Part shown: in pieces, positions 11,467 through 20,658 of the stretch
Numbering within the stretch: the stretch's first letter is position 1
Layout of the letters: each line of letters starts with the position of its first letter
Assembly: GCA_019648995.1 (NCBI GenBank)
Contig: BLXT01002187.1
Span: forward strand, 236,223-256,914
Length of the DNA stretch: 20,692 nucleotides
DNA from: Plakobranchus ocellatus
Lineage: Eukaryota; Mollusca; Gastropoda; Plakobranchidae
Direction of reading: 5' to 3'
Translations under genes and position numbers: made by a program
The notes under the pieces: generated by a model
What the model saw: the letters and a program-made list of their open reading frames with translations, nothing else
The model's database searches: none
What the model was told of the DNA's origin: nothing

Positions 11467-11502
11467 TATATATATATGTGTGTGTGTGTGTTTGTATGTA
11501 TG
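11388..11502 (+). repeat. Compound (TG)n-(TA)n-(TG)n microsatellite
   Basis: TG repeats at about 11388-11410, TA repeats at 11411-11463 with a short GCATA interruption, then TG again from about 11477 to 11490 and decaying TG/TA to 11502. The near-mirror arrangement flanks the TA core with TG on both sides. Open frames across it (Tyr-Ile, Cys-Val repeats) are artefacts. Confidence 0.95.
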
Positions 11503-12183
11503 GTTTTGATTTATATTCTCACACAGCCATATCTTACATCAGCAGAAACGGAGGTCAAATTAACTTTGGGCTCATTAATTGTGGCTAGGTCTTGTGAAGC
11601 TTTTGTTTTTAAATGGTCATGACACATAAATCGTGAAAAACGCAGTTATAGATTTGTTCGAGGCCTACACCAAACCAGTTATTTTGTTCGAGAGAGCTAT
11701 TAGATTCGACTACTCATGAATCTAGATCTAGACGTAGATTGCTCATCAATACACCTTTATCTTATTGTTATCACAGTGTTTATTTGGGAGGCTCTGGGAG
11801 GCCTCAGGATCTAAATCGGCATGTTTTAACTTTTAAGAAAATCACTTTTCAAATGCCTCCATTTTTAGAAATTTTAATTAATTAATGTAAGCCATTGAAA
11901 ATGGAACATCTGTGAGTGCGAAAGGAGAAAAAGCACTCAAAGTTTGGTGTGTATTTTGATGTATAATTTTATTTTTCAGAGAATCCTTATGTGCCAAATG
12001 ATAAAAACCAGAGATGGGTTGGGGTACTGTAGTAAAACTACAAACTCAGACATTATGTTGTATTTCAGATGGCACAGTCGTTATCGGGTCGGATTTACGG
12101 TGGGAAGGTTCACGGTTCTATTTCTCTCACTTCTTCCCTTCACGTTCCCATTTGAAAACTTTGGGCATTCTCCGTTATTTATT
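11503..12183. other. Unassigned AT-rich sequence upstream of the SINE
   Basis: No gene is supported. It contains the perfect palindrome TCTAGATCTAGA at 11721-11732 and a local direct duplication around 11789-11805 (GGAGGCTCTGGGAGGCCTC). Frames at 11944-12277 run into the SINE and are not credible. Confidence 0.45.
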
Positions 12184-12332
12184 GGGGCGTGGTGGCAAAG
12201 TGGATAGCGATCCCGCCCTGAGATCAGCAGGGCCCATAATAGCGGGTTCGAGCCCCAGTGCCGGTGCCCTGGCCTGACGGAGGGCTTGAAAGCCTGAGAT
12301 CACCTAGTTGTAGGCAGGCTATTCAAAAAAAC
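12184..12332 (+). mobile_element. tRNA-derived SINE (about 150 bp)
   Basis: A tRNA-like head is clear. An A box lies at 12193-12203 (TGGCAAAGTGG) and a B box at 12245-12255 (GGTTCGAGCCC), both matching polymerase III internal promoter consensus. Between them is a hairpin of six perfect base pairs with a 7-nt loop (12215-12220 with 12228-12233), like an anticodon arm. The acceptor and part of the T stem no longer pair, and the loop lacks the usual U33, so it is not a working tRNA gene. A body with further small hairpins follows, ending in a short A-run at 12325-12331. It differs in sequence from the SINE at 10295-10553. Target-site duplications are not convincing. Confidence 0.7.
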
Positions 12333-13680
12333 AATTCTCGTTATAAACAATTATTGCATGTGCTATTTTTACAATCTGAAAATTTTAGATTTCTAATACT
12401 AAACTTTCTATATAATCTAGAATCTTGATGGACCCAGTTAAATCCAGATCTAGATTCCAGTTCACGAATACCCCTAGTGATGACAAATCTTCATGAAAGC
12501 TAGATATAATTTAGATAAAACTCTACGCCTATAACTCTCATTTATTTTCACGGAATCAATGCATTTTCCCTCGAACTTTTTGGCTTTACGTGCTTTTCAC
12601 TTCAGCTTGTTTTTTTGAGATCACTCTGTTATGGACTGGCTATACACAAAAACAAACCTAGATTTTTAGGGAGTAACGAATCAAAGAAACTGGCCTCATG
12701 GCCTGTTTTATAAGATGGGTAGTGTAAAGAACAAGCGATCAATTTATGATTACCCAAAGGATTTTAAAATAATTTGAAGAAAAAAATATACACTAGAAAT
12801 TTTTTTTTTAAAAGACTTTCGGCAGATAGACAAAACAAAAACAAACAAAAACATGGAATGTAGATATTCCACAAACGCGCAAGGCACATTAAGAGGGTAC
12901 AGAGGATACTAAAGATCTGTTCATATTGTTCTCTCTTCCTCCACTGTGTTGACAAAACCAAGCGTGTAATTTAATACAAGAGAGCGGTTCCGTTGCGCCA
13001 GCTGAACTGCTTCACTCTTTTTTGTTTCTTTTTCACCGCTTTCCTCGGACTTCAGTGCTGTTGATTGGGCCTTAGAGGAGAGTCTTCCCTCCTCTTTAAA
13101 GGGACTGCAGACAGGTTCGAAATCATGACATGCATTTTCATTAGAGAAAGGCTTCAGCTAAAAGGAGACGTTGATTACGCAATAGAAATCGAGCCCAGTC
13201 TTGATATTGACAGTAAATTTTTTGTCGGGAATTCGAGATCAAACTCGCCAGAGACAACCTGACCCTGATGCGCGCCCAAAAGCCCGCCATCAACTCGTAA
13301 CGGAAAGGCGATAATAAGAACAGAAAAATTCTAGACCCAGGTTTTATGGGAAATACACTTTTCTTCTCTTTTCTTTGGTTTTATGTACCATTTCCCGTTC
13401 ACGTACATCAGAGTTTCAATTGCTTTCAGGCCGAAAGTTGTAAGTTTCATAGATCAAACTAGTCACGTGTTAGATCTTTTCAGATTCCACGGTGACGAAT
13501 TACAGTAATTGCAATAGCGCCTTTCTCATAATAGGCTTTGAGAGGTTTGTAAACATGTATGTGGGCTTGAACAAGCTTTTGAAAATTGGCAAATATTGTA
13601 TAATGATTTTTTATAAACATTTTTGTTTCGGTTTACAGTGGAAAAGAGAGGAATATAAATATTCAAGATGGAGGCTAAGG
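12333..13680. other. Unassigned sequence
   Basis: AT-rich with a higher-complexity patch at about 12980-13310, where a plus-strand frame (13065-13262) stays open without recognisable protein features. Another CTAGATC-type motif occurs near 12446-12455. No gene is called. Confidence 0.45.
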
Positions 13681-13830
13681 GGTTCAGAGGGGAGTATAGA
13701 GGCGGAAGCAGAAAGAGAGAGAGGGGGAGAGAGGGAGTGAGAGAAAGAGAAATAGGAAGGGAGTAGCGAGAGAGAGAGAGTGGTTGAGTTAGTGAGAGAG
13801 AGACAGAAGTAAGGCAGAGAGAAGAAGAGC
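13681..13830 (+). repeat. Degenerate (GA)n purine tract
   Basis: GAGAGG, GAGAGA and GGGAG repeats with few pyrimidines. Overlapping Ser/Leu frames on the opposite strand are artefacts of this composition. Confidence 0.85.
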
Positions 13831-13994
13831 AAAAAAAAATTAGACTCATAGAATGATTAACTTGCGTTTGAATCTTTCAACAAATCAGCGTGATAGTAAC
13901 TTTTTTTGCTATTTGATTTTTTGTTCTTTTTGATCCGTCAATAAGTTCCAGCTAACAAGGCCACAAAAATTGTTTTTTGTAAAGCATCCCTCAT

Positions 13995-14055
13995 TACTAG
14001 TACTAAGAGCAGGGATCGAACCTGAAATCTCTGTGCTCAACGCGCCAGTTGCAGG
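13995..14055 (-). repeat. tRNA-like fragment, possible SINE head
   Basis: On the minus strand, 14022-14012 reads GGTTCGATCCC, a perfect B box, flanked by a CAGG/CCTG stem as in a T arm. Upstream, 14047-14038 reads TGGCGCGTTG, which resembles an A box, but it sits only 25 nt from the B box, too close for an intact tRNA. It directly abuts the (GATA)n array. It is most likely a decayed tRNA-derived element. Confidence 0.45.
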
Positions 14056-14056
14056 A

Positions 14057-14068
14057 GATAGATAGATG

Positions 14069-14142
<74 letters not shown>
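14057..14142 (+). repeat. (GATA)n tetranucleotide microsatellite
   Basis: About 21 GATA units with one GATG-GATA imperfection near the start (14065-14068), passing into GA-rich sequence at 14142. It is a likely length-polymorphic locus. Confidence 0.97.
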
Positions 14143-14484
14143 AAGAGAGAGCGGGAGAGGAATTGAGAGGGAGTAAGAGAGAATGAGCCAGAGAGAAGGA
14201 GAAAGTATGAAAGAAATAGGGAAAGAGAGGCGGAGTTAAAGACAGAGAGAGACTGAGCGATAGGGGGTAGTGAAGAAAGAAGGATAGAGTGAGTGAATGA
14301 ATGATGGAAAGAAGGGAAATTATAGAGACGGAGATAGAAATGGCTTAAAAGCGGAGGGAGATGGATTTTGCTTTATGTTATAAACCATAAATTGTTTGGT
14401 ATTTAAATACTTTTTTGGCCTCACAGCCGCATTGAAAGGAAAAGGCGTGAGGAGTGAGAGAGAGAAAGAGAAAGAGAGAGAGAG

Positions 14485-14534
<50 letters not shown>

Positions 14535-14700
14535 GGAGATGGAAGGGGAGAGAAAAAATGAGAGAAAAGTAAAGGGGAGAGAAAAAATAAGAGAAAAGTA
14601 CGTAAATCAAGGAGAGGAGATAGAAAAAAAAATTTTTTGAAAGATTTGACGATTTTCGAGCCCAAAATCATGTAAACTGTGGGGAGAAAGAGATAGAAAA
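14143..14700 (+). repeat. Purine-rich domain with (GA)n core
   Basis: Mostly A and G on the plus strand, interrupted by about 100 bases of mixed sequence at 14345-14450. The purest (GA)n run is at about 14489-14527. Minus-strand Ser/Leu frames are simple-sequence artefacts. Confidence 0.8.
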
Positions 14701-15233
14701 AAGAAAAGAAATTACCGAGCTTATTTTTTAAGTCTTTAAATTCAGCTATGAATCCTACAGAGAATAAAAGCTCCTAGAAATAGACGTCCAATGCATATTG
14801 GTTTTCAAATGGAAAGCATCTTTGTCACCATTCTACAAGTCTATATTCAAAATAAAAGATGATAAGTCTGGGGTTACACAGCGAGAAGTACTTCACAAAA
14901 ACTTCCACTACCTAGTTGACATTTTTCAATCCTCTCCTGGGATTCGAAATAGAATTATCCCAGCAGCGGGGCCTTTTGTTCCCGGATCCTAGGATGCAAA
15001 AAGTGAGGAAAGTAAAAGGCTTCTGCTCTCCAGTTCTTTGAATCTTTTTTTTTTTTCTTCTTCTTTTTTTGCTTCGGTCCTCGGGAATATAAAACATGGA
15101 ACACGCAAAAAATGGAACTTTTCCTGGGATTTATCAGTCGTGATATAGACTCTGTTCAGTAAAGTGAACGTTCTTTTTACAAAAAGTTCTCCTTGAATTT
15201 GGACGGAATAATCTGTAGATGATCGATAAATAA

Positions 15234-15236
<3 letters not shown>
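14701..15236. other. Unassigned AT-rich sequence
   Basis: No supported gene. A T-rich stretch lies at 15041-15069. The sequence around 14938-14990 has a GGGATTCGAAAT segment that vaguely recalls a reversed B box but lacks a partner A box. Confidence 0.45.
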
Positions 15237-15320
<84 letters not shown>

Positions 15321-15332
15321 CGTGTATAAATA

Positions 15333-15364
<32 letters not shown>

Positions 15365-15383
15365 ATAAAAACATTAGAGAAAG

Positions 15384-15426
<43 letters not shown>
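15237..15426 (+). repeat. Compound (TA)n-(TG)n-(TA)n-(GA)n microsatellite
   Basis: TA repeats run from 15237 to 15300, TG from 15301 to about 15325, TA again from about 15332 to 15367, and GA from about 15386 to 15426. Four distinct dinucleotide blocks occur in 190 bases. Confidence 0.95.
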
Positions 15427-15430
<4 letters not shown>

Positions 15431-16981
15431 AAGAGTTTTTTTTATGTTGCCCGAAACACGAGACATATTCCCTAGTATTTCCAACCAAAAATGGATAAAA
15501 GAAAGGAATTACAAAGTACCTGTATCTACAAAGTAGGAACTGGCAAAATAAAATCAGAAAATGAAAGTAAGAGACAATTTAATCACTGTACTCTTCGAAA
15601 CAGATGAGTAAATATGAAACTGCCTGGGCGGTTGAAATATGAAGGAGTATAACAAACAATGTAAAACCCTCGATTTAGGTTTCATAAAAAAAAAAATAGC
15701 GGTACACAAGTCATACAATTCAATACACCATTCTGAGTTGGATCTTTTGCCACAATAAGATATAGAATGGCGCTTGTCTTTATTTGTCTAACGGTAAGAA
15801 CAAACGGTAATGTCAGCAGTTCTAAAGAGTTTTATTTTACGTGTAAACATGAAACGCCACTTTGAAAAGGTTTGCGAGGCATCGTTAAGTATAGCGGGAA
15901 AAAAGTTTGATGTATACAGCAAATGTGGATTCTATTTATATTAATTTTATCTGCTCGACATTGGTACTTTGAGCTCAAGCATTGAAATCAAACCAATGCT
16001 GTTTGTTAAAATATAAAATTTTAGAAAAAATATATCAGCGCTCTAAAACTGACTAATGGTCTAATGGTTGACATTACATTCATACAATCTCTGAAATTAT
16101 ACCATTTGCATTACATGAACAAAAGATCTTTGTATTGTATTTATAATTATTATGCTTTCAAGGATTATATGTGAATTTTGAAGAAAATGTTTTTTTATTT
16201 GTTTTTTTTTTTCGTGTGCTTTTCATTTTCGTAGCAATTAAAAAAAACAAGCAAGGGAAAAAGTGTCATTTTCCGCGAAATAAAAATGTAAATAAGTAAA
16301 AGAGTATTATCATTTCCTTTAATGAAGAGTGGTTCTTATTTCAAGGCATCTTGATCTTTAAAAAAAATATTGCCTCTTACATCTCTACAGCGAAATACAT
16401 GACAGTCCTAACAGTGCAGTTTTAGCTTCCAATACATGTTTTATGTTAAAGTATAAACTTCTTTTTTGCCTGTCGTACTCCGACCTTTCTTTATTTCTGC
16501 ATTCAGATAACAATATAAACATTTTTCTACAACTAGTTACAGCTATTCCTTTCAACAAATATCTTTCTAAAAAACGTTTTTAAAAATAAAATGTAGTATA
16601 TCTAGCTTAAATTTAGAGGATAAACTCGGATTTACTCAAATCTGTTTGGCATCATGAAAACAAATAAAAACTAGGACGAGTTTTTAAAGATGGAATCATG
16701 ATCCCCTTAATTACTGCTCGACAAATACACAAAAGTGACATCAAAATGAACAACAAGATCGATAACAATTACATAAGTACTGATAAAGTAAAACAACATT
16801 CTAGATAATTTGCTTGAAATAAAAGCTTAAATCCAAAAAATAATTTAAATAAAACAAATTTGTCGAAACTAACATGATTATGATGAAAAAAAAATAATTT
16901 GGCTTTCCGCACAATTTCATTTATAAAATTTAGAAGAAACAAGCGAGAAATGAGTCACTTTATTGAGTTACTAAATGATTC
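15427..16981. other. Intronic AT-rich sequence next to the coding exon
   Basis: About 1.55 kb of AT-rich DNA with short homopolymers and no supported exon on either strand. By position it is the proximal part of the intron that follows the donor at 17052. Confidence 0.5.
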
Positions 16982-17044
16982 TTATTTTGGGAACCACGCA
17001 TGCGCATTGAAGAAATAAAAAATAATTCTAGGAACATTCTTTAA

Positions 17045-17056
17045 GAACTTACCTGT
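17045..17056 (-). promoter_or_regulatory. 5' splice donor of the first coding exon
   Basis: The minus-strand sequence reads ACAG|GTAAGTTC, a near-perfect metazoan donor. The GT occupies 17052-17051. The reading frame stays open for about 23 more codons into the intron, to about 16982, so the donor and not a stop codon defines the exon end. The intron then has no supported downstream exon within the 17 kb to the window edge. Confidence 0.8.
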
Positions 17057-17401
17057 ACCAACAAGTGACATCTGAGAAGAACGCTTGTCCATTCTCTTAC
17101 GGTAAGCAGCTTGTACGTTTAGAATACTAAGGTTTGAATCTTCCGGCGACTTGCTCACTCGATTGATTGCTATCTGTTGGTGTTGTTGCTGCTGCTGCTG
17201 CTGTTGAAGGTGGTGGTTGTTGTAATGGACCTGCTGCTTGCCACCTTGCTGGTTCGGTCTTCGGTGCGAGGAGAAAGCGGCAGAAGCGGAAACAGCCGAG
17301 TGGGAGACAGCGTTTCCTGGAGTGCCAGGGGGAAGCCACTCTCTCTGTTGCTGCCCGTCTGGTGAGGAAGGGGGAGTTACCGAACTTGCGCTGCTCCCCA
17401 T
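17053..17401 (-). CDS. First coding exon of an unrecognised gene; N-terminal 116 residues with N-myristoylation motif and poly-Q/H tract
   Basis: This is the only convincing coding exon in the window. The start Met is at 17401 in a good context (AAAATGG, A at -3 and G at +4). Reading upstream in frame, a TAA occurs at 17447-17449 with no intervening ATG, so this is the first possible Met in its frame. The exon ends at 17053 with CAG|GTAAGT, a canonical donor, after 116 codons plus one base (phase 1 intron). Residues 1-7 read MGSSASS, with Gly2 and Ser6, matching the N-myristoyl transferase pattern MGxxxS. Residues 9-28 are Ser/Pro/Thr-rich with possible proline-directed sites (T9-P, S13-P, T27-P). 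Residues 61-76 are Asn/His/Gln-rich with eight Gln in a row at 66-73. Residue 85 lies in a KSPED motif, and 101-109 is a basic cluster (RKRMDKRSS). No folded domain is visible; it looks like a disordered regulatory N-terminus of a membrane-tethered protein. I do not recognise the family. Base composition is clearly more GC-rich than the flanks. The remaining exons would lie beyond coordinate 1. Confidence 0.78.
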
Positions 17402-17675
17402 TTTTGGAGCAGATGATTTTTGCTTTCCTCTGAGGCGATGAACGAATTATTCCGGCGTGAGGATGAGGTTTAGATCTAATGTATTGCCTCAGGGAAGGAG
17501 AAGACTTACGAGGCTTATTGAAAGCTGTTGCAAAATACTAAATCAGCTTTGCATTTTTGCCTCTTCAAGTCCGCTTTGTAATATGGTCCCAAGAATGTCC
17601 GCGATACTTCGAAAATCCCACGCATATATGACTTTATTGTGTCTGCGTTGGTGAACAGAAAGGAAAACTTAGCTG
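17402..17675 (-). other. Candidate 5' leader (UTR) part of the same exon
   Basis: The minus strand directly upstream of the start codon is open to a strong acceptor-like sequence ending at 17676. If that site is used, the exon runs from 17675 (or 17672) to 17053, about 620 nt, of which about 270 nt are leader. The leader would contain two upstream ATGs on the minus strand (17625 and 17554) and an in-frame stop at 17447-17449. An alternative is that transcription starts inside this interval. Nothing here shows a TATA box, so the choice needs RNA data. Confidence 0.45.
17515..17625 (-). other. Candidate upstream ORF of 36 codons in the leader
   Basis: On the minus strand an ATG at 17625 opens a 36-codon frame ending in TAA at 17515-17517, wholly upstream of the main start. 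A second ATG at 17554 gives a three-residue frame (Met-Gln-Ser, TGA at 17543-17545). If the leader is transcribed as proposed, ribosomes would meet both before the main ATG, a layout often linked with translational dampening. The peptide has no recognisable feature, and coding function is not claimed. Confidence 0.3.
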
Positions 17676-17700
17676 CTGAGGAAAAAGAAGAGAAAAATAG
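17672..17700 (-). promoter_or_regulatory. Candidate 3' splice acceptor with tandem (NAGNAG) AG
   Basis: On the minus strand this stretch is an almost pure pyrimidine tract (17700 down to about 17679) followed by CTCAGCAG. Both AGs could serve, giving exon starts at 17675 or 17672. A CTGAC sequence at about 17730-17726 is a plausible branch site some 50 nt upstream. The position just upstream of the coding exon's leader makes this a sensible acceptor for a non-coding first exon lying at higher coordinates. It is a sequence-only prediction. Confidence 0.5.
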
Positions 17701-18480
17701 TTTTAATGTAGGGAATGCTTTTTGGGTCAGTTTGTGAAAACATCTTCAAATATGGTGAAACAATAAATTGCTCATATGTTCTGAAACCACCAATCCTAAA
17801 CGTTCTTATAGTATACAACATGAACTTGTTACGTCAGCACTAATACAAGCCACGAGAAAACTATTTACATTAAAAAAAGAAATGTGTATCGATATACCAG
17901 TAACATATTTTTTATAATTATCTGAATATTTTTATATTAAATCAGCATATATTTATACCACAACAAGAAAGAGGAGGAAAATAAATGCACATTAATTTCT
18001 TCATATTATTTTTGAATTGGGATTTTTTAGACTGTGCACTTACAACAAAATATTGGTTCGTAAACATTCCGTAACATATCACGCTCATACGTAAACTTTG
18101 ATGTAAATAATTACAATTGCATACCATAGATAATTTGTATCTTTTCCTCATAAAGCAAATATTCACAACGGTATGAATTTATGTTCTCTGGTCTCAACGT
18201 CGCTGAGCCGGCAATCCATTGGCAAATAATGGGTAATAAAGTAATTCAAGACATATTGATATACTTTTCATAGTTCGGAGAACGAATATGATTTATCCAT
18301 ACTAGGTTTTTTTTTATTTTTTCATCTCGTTTAAATGTTAGTAAGTAGGCGAAATAAAGAGAGAGAGGAAAGGGACCGATAGGAAGGGTGTAAAAGTATC
18401 GGTCAGGAGCGAGAACAAACATTTTTTTGGGGAAAAAATCAAATTGGATTAGGAGAAATAAAGACATAAAAGATAGCTGG
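17701..18480. other. Upstream intron or promoter-proximal sequence
   Basis: AT-rich with no supported gene. A small GC-richer patch at about 18187-18225 reads on the minus strand with a GCCAATGG motif (CCAAT-like), which could be part of a promoter but is weak evidence alone. The position of the first exon and the transcription start are not resolved. Confidence 0.35.
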
Positions 18481-18512
18481 AGCGAGCGAGCGAGAGAAAG
18501 AGAGAGAGAGAA

Positions 18513-18545
<33 letters not shown>

Positions 18546-18563
18546 AAGAGAGAGAGAGATAAA
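18481..18563 (+). repeat. (GA)n microsatellite
   Basis: GAGCGAGCGAGAG grading into (GA)n interrupted by AAAG units. Open frames on both strands here (Glu-Arg repeats, Ser-Leu repeats) are artefacts. Confidence 0.92.
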
Positions 18564-20570
18564 AGAGAGCATTATGTGCAGTCAGTTGAATGTCATGCTT
18601 TGTTCTTCCAAAAATTGAAAAATTGTCCCATAAAAATGCAAATTTCAATTTTTAATTTAAAATCATTGTATTCATGAGAATTTCTTTGAAATAGAATTCC
18701 AAATGATGTTAGGACTATATGTTATTCGTCATTTTTTGCACTGATTTGTGATATTTCTTCTTGTGTTTATAACATTTACATTTTTTCTGCTGCGGTTTTT
18801 TTTGTGTGTGTTTTTTTTTCTTTTTTGCTCTTGGTACAATTATCTTTTGGTTGTTGTTGTTTTTCGTCGTTTGCCGGCTGTCTGTTGCATCACGTCATGG
18901 GATTTCAATGAATTGTAAAATATCTGAGTTATGAATTAGGCTGTCATGTCAATAAAATTTTTTTCAGCCATATAATGAGGAATTCAAAATAATAATCATG
19001 TGTTGAAAAGAATAATATCTTTGACAGGAATGACAAAAGCGTAATACACAGCACGAGAGCACTAAAGAGAAAACCGGAATAACGAAAAGAAGAACGGTGA
19101 CAAGCATCTAAAGATATCAGATCAGAGCTTTTTAAAATGTCGTAAGTCTTTGACTTAGTTTAAGTTCTAAGGAAAACATGAGAGAGCACGCTAGATTGTT
19201 ATCTTTATATCAACATGAAATCTTTACAATGAGTTCAATTGCCATTTTTTTTCTGCTGTTGTCTTTAAGTATTTTTTTTAATAAAACAAAAGTCTGGTTA
19301 TAGCAATGAAATAAAATGTAAAAAGATCTCTGAAAATATGAACATTTTGGAGCGTGAAAGAGGCCCTAATTATTCGCGCAGCAAAGCAGATTAGTTCACT
19401 TATTTGTTTTTCAAAGCTAGATGCTCCAAATGATTTATGAGACTATTACTCCTAGAATATTTTTCTCTGCTCTTATCAAACACCTTACCTTTTAAAATTA
19501 TTGGGCTGACCTTTAACATAGGAATCAATACAGTTCTATATGTGCAATACCGTATATTTTCTGTGTAATAAACAACATGCTAAAATATTGTTATATTTGA
19601 GAAATGTGATTTTATTAACAAGACTCTATCTTAGTTGTTATAGAGATAAATTAAAATATCACAATGAAATTAGAGTACAACTTGCTCATAATAAACGTTT
19701 GATGTGATTAAATATTGTACTTTTAAAACATGGTTTTTAAAAATCATGGGAAAGGGTACATATATTTTTAATTCAATGGTATGCTAATTTTTATTTTCCC
19801 TGTTCAATTTTATTTAAAGAAGTCGTGATCAGATAGTAGTAGAACGTGAATAAAAACATCATGGACGATAGTCTGAGTAGGATAAAAAAAAATAAGAAAA
19901 AAGTAATAAACCCAACAAGCAAAATCTTTAACATACAGAAGGACAGATAGACAGACAGATCATTTAAAGGAGGACACATTGAAAAAAGGTTTTTTCATTT
20001 CATGAACAAAGAAATATAATAGTTGAACAAAATCATATCGGCAGACACACAATCAAACAACGGCTTGCTGAACCAAAAAAAAAAAAAAAAAAACCAGATG
20101 AAAATAATACTGAAGAAAAAAAGCCACGATATTACTGAAAAATCAAGTATGTTTAGTGGCAAAGCTGTAAAACTCCAGGCTTCTTCCAGTGCTAGTACCT
20201 AATGGTTGATGAGAGATAGCAGCTGATTTTTCGACATGAAAGGCATGAAGGATGATTTCTGTCTGGGCACAAAAGTTAATATTGACTGAGGTTTCGCAGC
20301 CTATAAAACGCCCATAAAGACACACATTTGGAGGATAGAATCTGAAGTCCGTTAAGTGCTCTTTTTCGAAAAAAAAAAATTCTTTTTGTTTTGAAGAAGA
20401 TAGTGATGATTTTTTTCAGCCTCTTTTTTTTTTTTTTTTTAAAGTTCTTTAAAAACAACTAGCATAACTCAAATGTAGATCACGAGGTTTCGCAGATATA
20501 CTTTTTCAAAAGTAAATTGAATTTAATTGCAAAGGCCTAGAAATTACAATTTCAAAGGTAATGCTTTTAC
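18564..20570. other. Unassigned AT-rich upstream sequence
   Basis: About 2 kb with no supported gene or element. It includes a T/G-rich stretch at about 18780-18880, an A19 run at 20075-20093 and a T16 run near 20425-20440. The A-run has no recognisable retroposed sequence upstream of it that I can identify. Confidence 0.5.
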
Positions 20571-20607
20571 ATATATAAGATACATATATATACACATATA
20601 TAAATAT

Positions 20608-20655
<48 letters not shown>
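20571..20655 (+). repeat. (TA)n microsatellite with TG-rich edge
   Basis: TATATA and ATATAA units become a pure (TA)n run to 20655, followed by TGTGTTTGTGTAATATGTG at the window end. Same class as the arrays at 11388 and 15237. Confidence 0.93.

Positions 20656-20658
<3 letters not shown>

Larger units (their letters stand above)
1..17052 (-). other. Probable first coding intron (3' end outside the window)
   Basis: From the donor at 17052 down to coordinate 1, I found no minus-strand open segment with coding-like composition, flanking splice sites and non-repetitive sequence. The longer open frames come from purine-rich or CT-rich arrays (Ser-Leu or Glu-Arg repeats) and are not genes. The stretch is AT-rich with many microsatellites and dispersed repeats, as expected for a long animal intron. 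An unrelated nested gene, a small exon, or the end of the gene inside this span cannot be ruled out. Confidence 0.45.

Noticed and set aside
12184..12262. A functional tRNA gene
   Set aside because: The acceptor stem does not pair, the T stem is only partly paired and U33 is absent; a SINE head fits better.
11944..12277. Two overlapping plus-strand frames of 87 codons
   Set aside because: They run into the tRNA-like SINE and overlap each other in different frames.
12980..13310. A possible exon in a higher-complexity patch
   Set aside because: No recognisable protein motif and no paired acceptor and donor on either strand that I could support.
14057..14142. CRISPR array
   Set aside because: The repeat is an uninterrupted tetranucleotide without spacers; this is eukaryotic DNA.
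13526..14671. Minus-strand Ser/Leu-repeat frames of about 70-107 codons
   Set aside because: Same simple-sequence artefact over GA tracts; overlapping registers are mutually exclusive as genes.
14938..14995. A reversed third copy of the 581/3499 repeat (shared GGGGCCTTTT-like block)
   Set aside because: Only about ten bases match convincingly; flanking alignment fails by eye.
17127..17441. Other frames overlapping the coding exon on both strands
   Set aside because: Poly-Leu, poly-Val and poly-Ala runs are frame-shifted or antisense reads of the CAG/CAA tract; only the frame starting at 17401 has a start context, upstream stop and matching splice donor.
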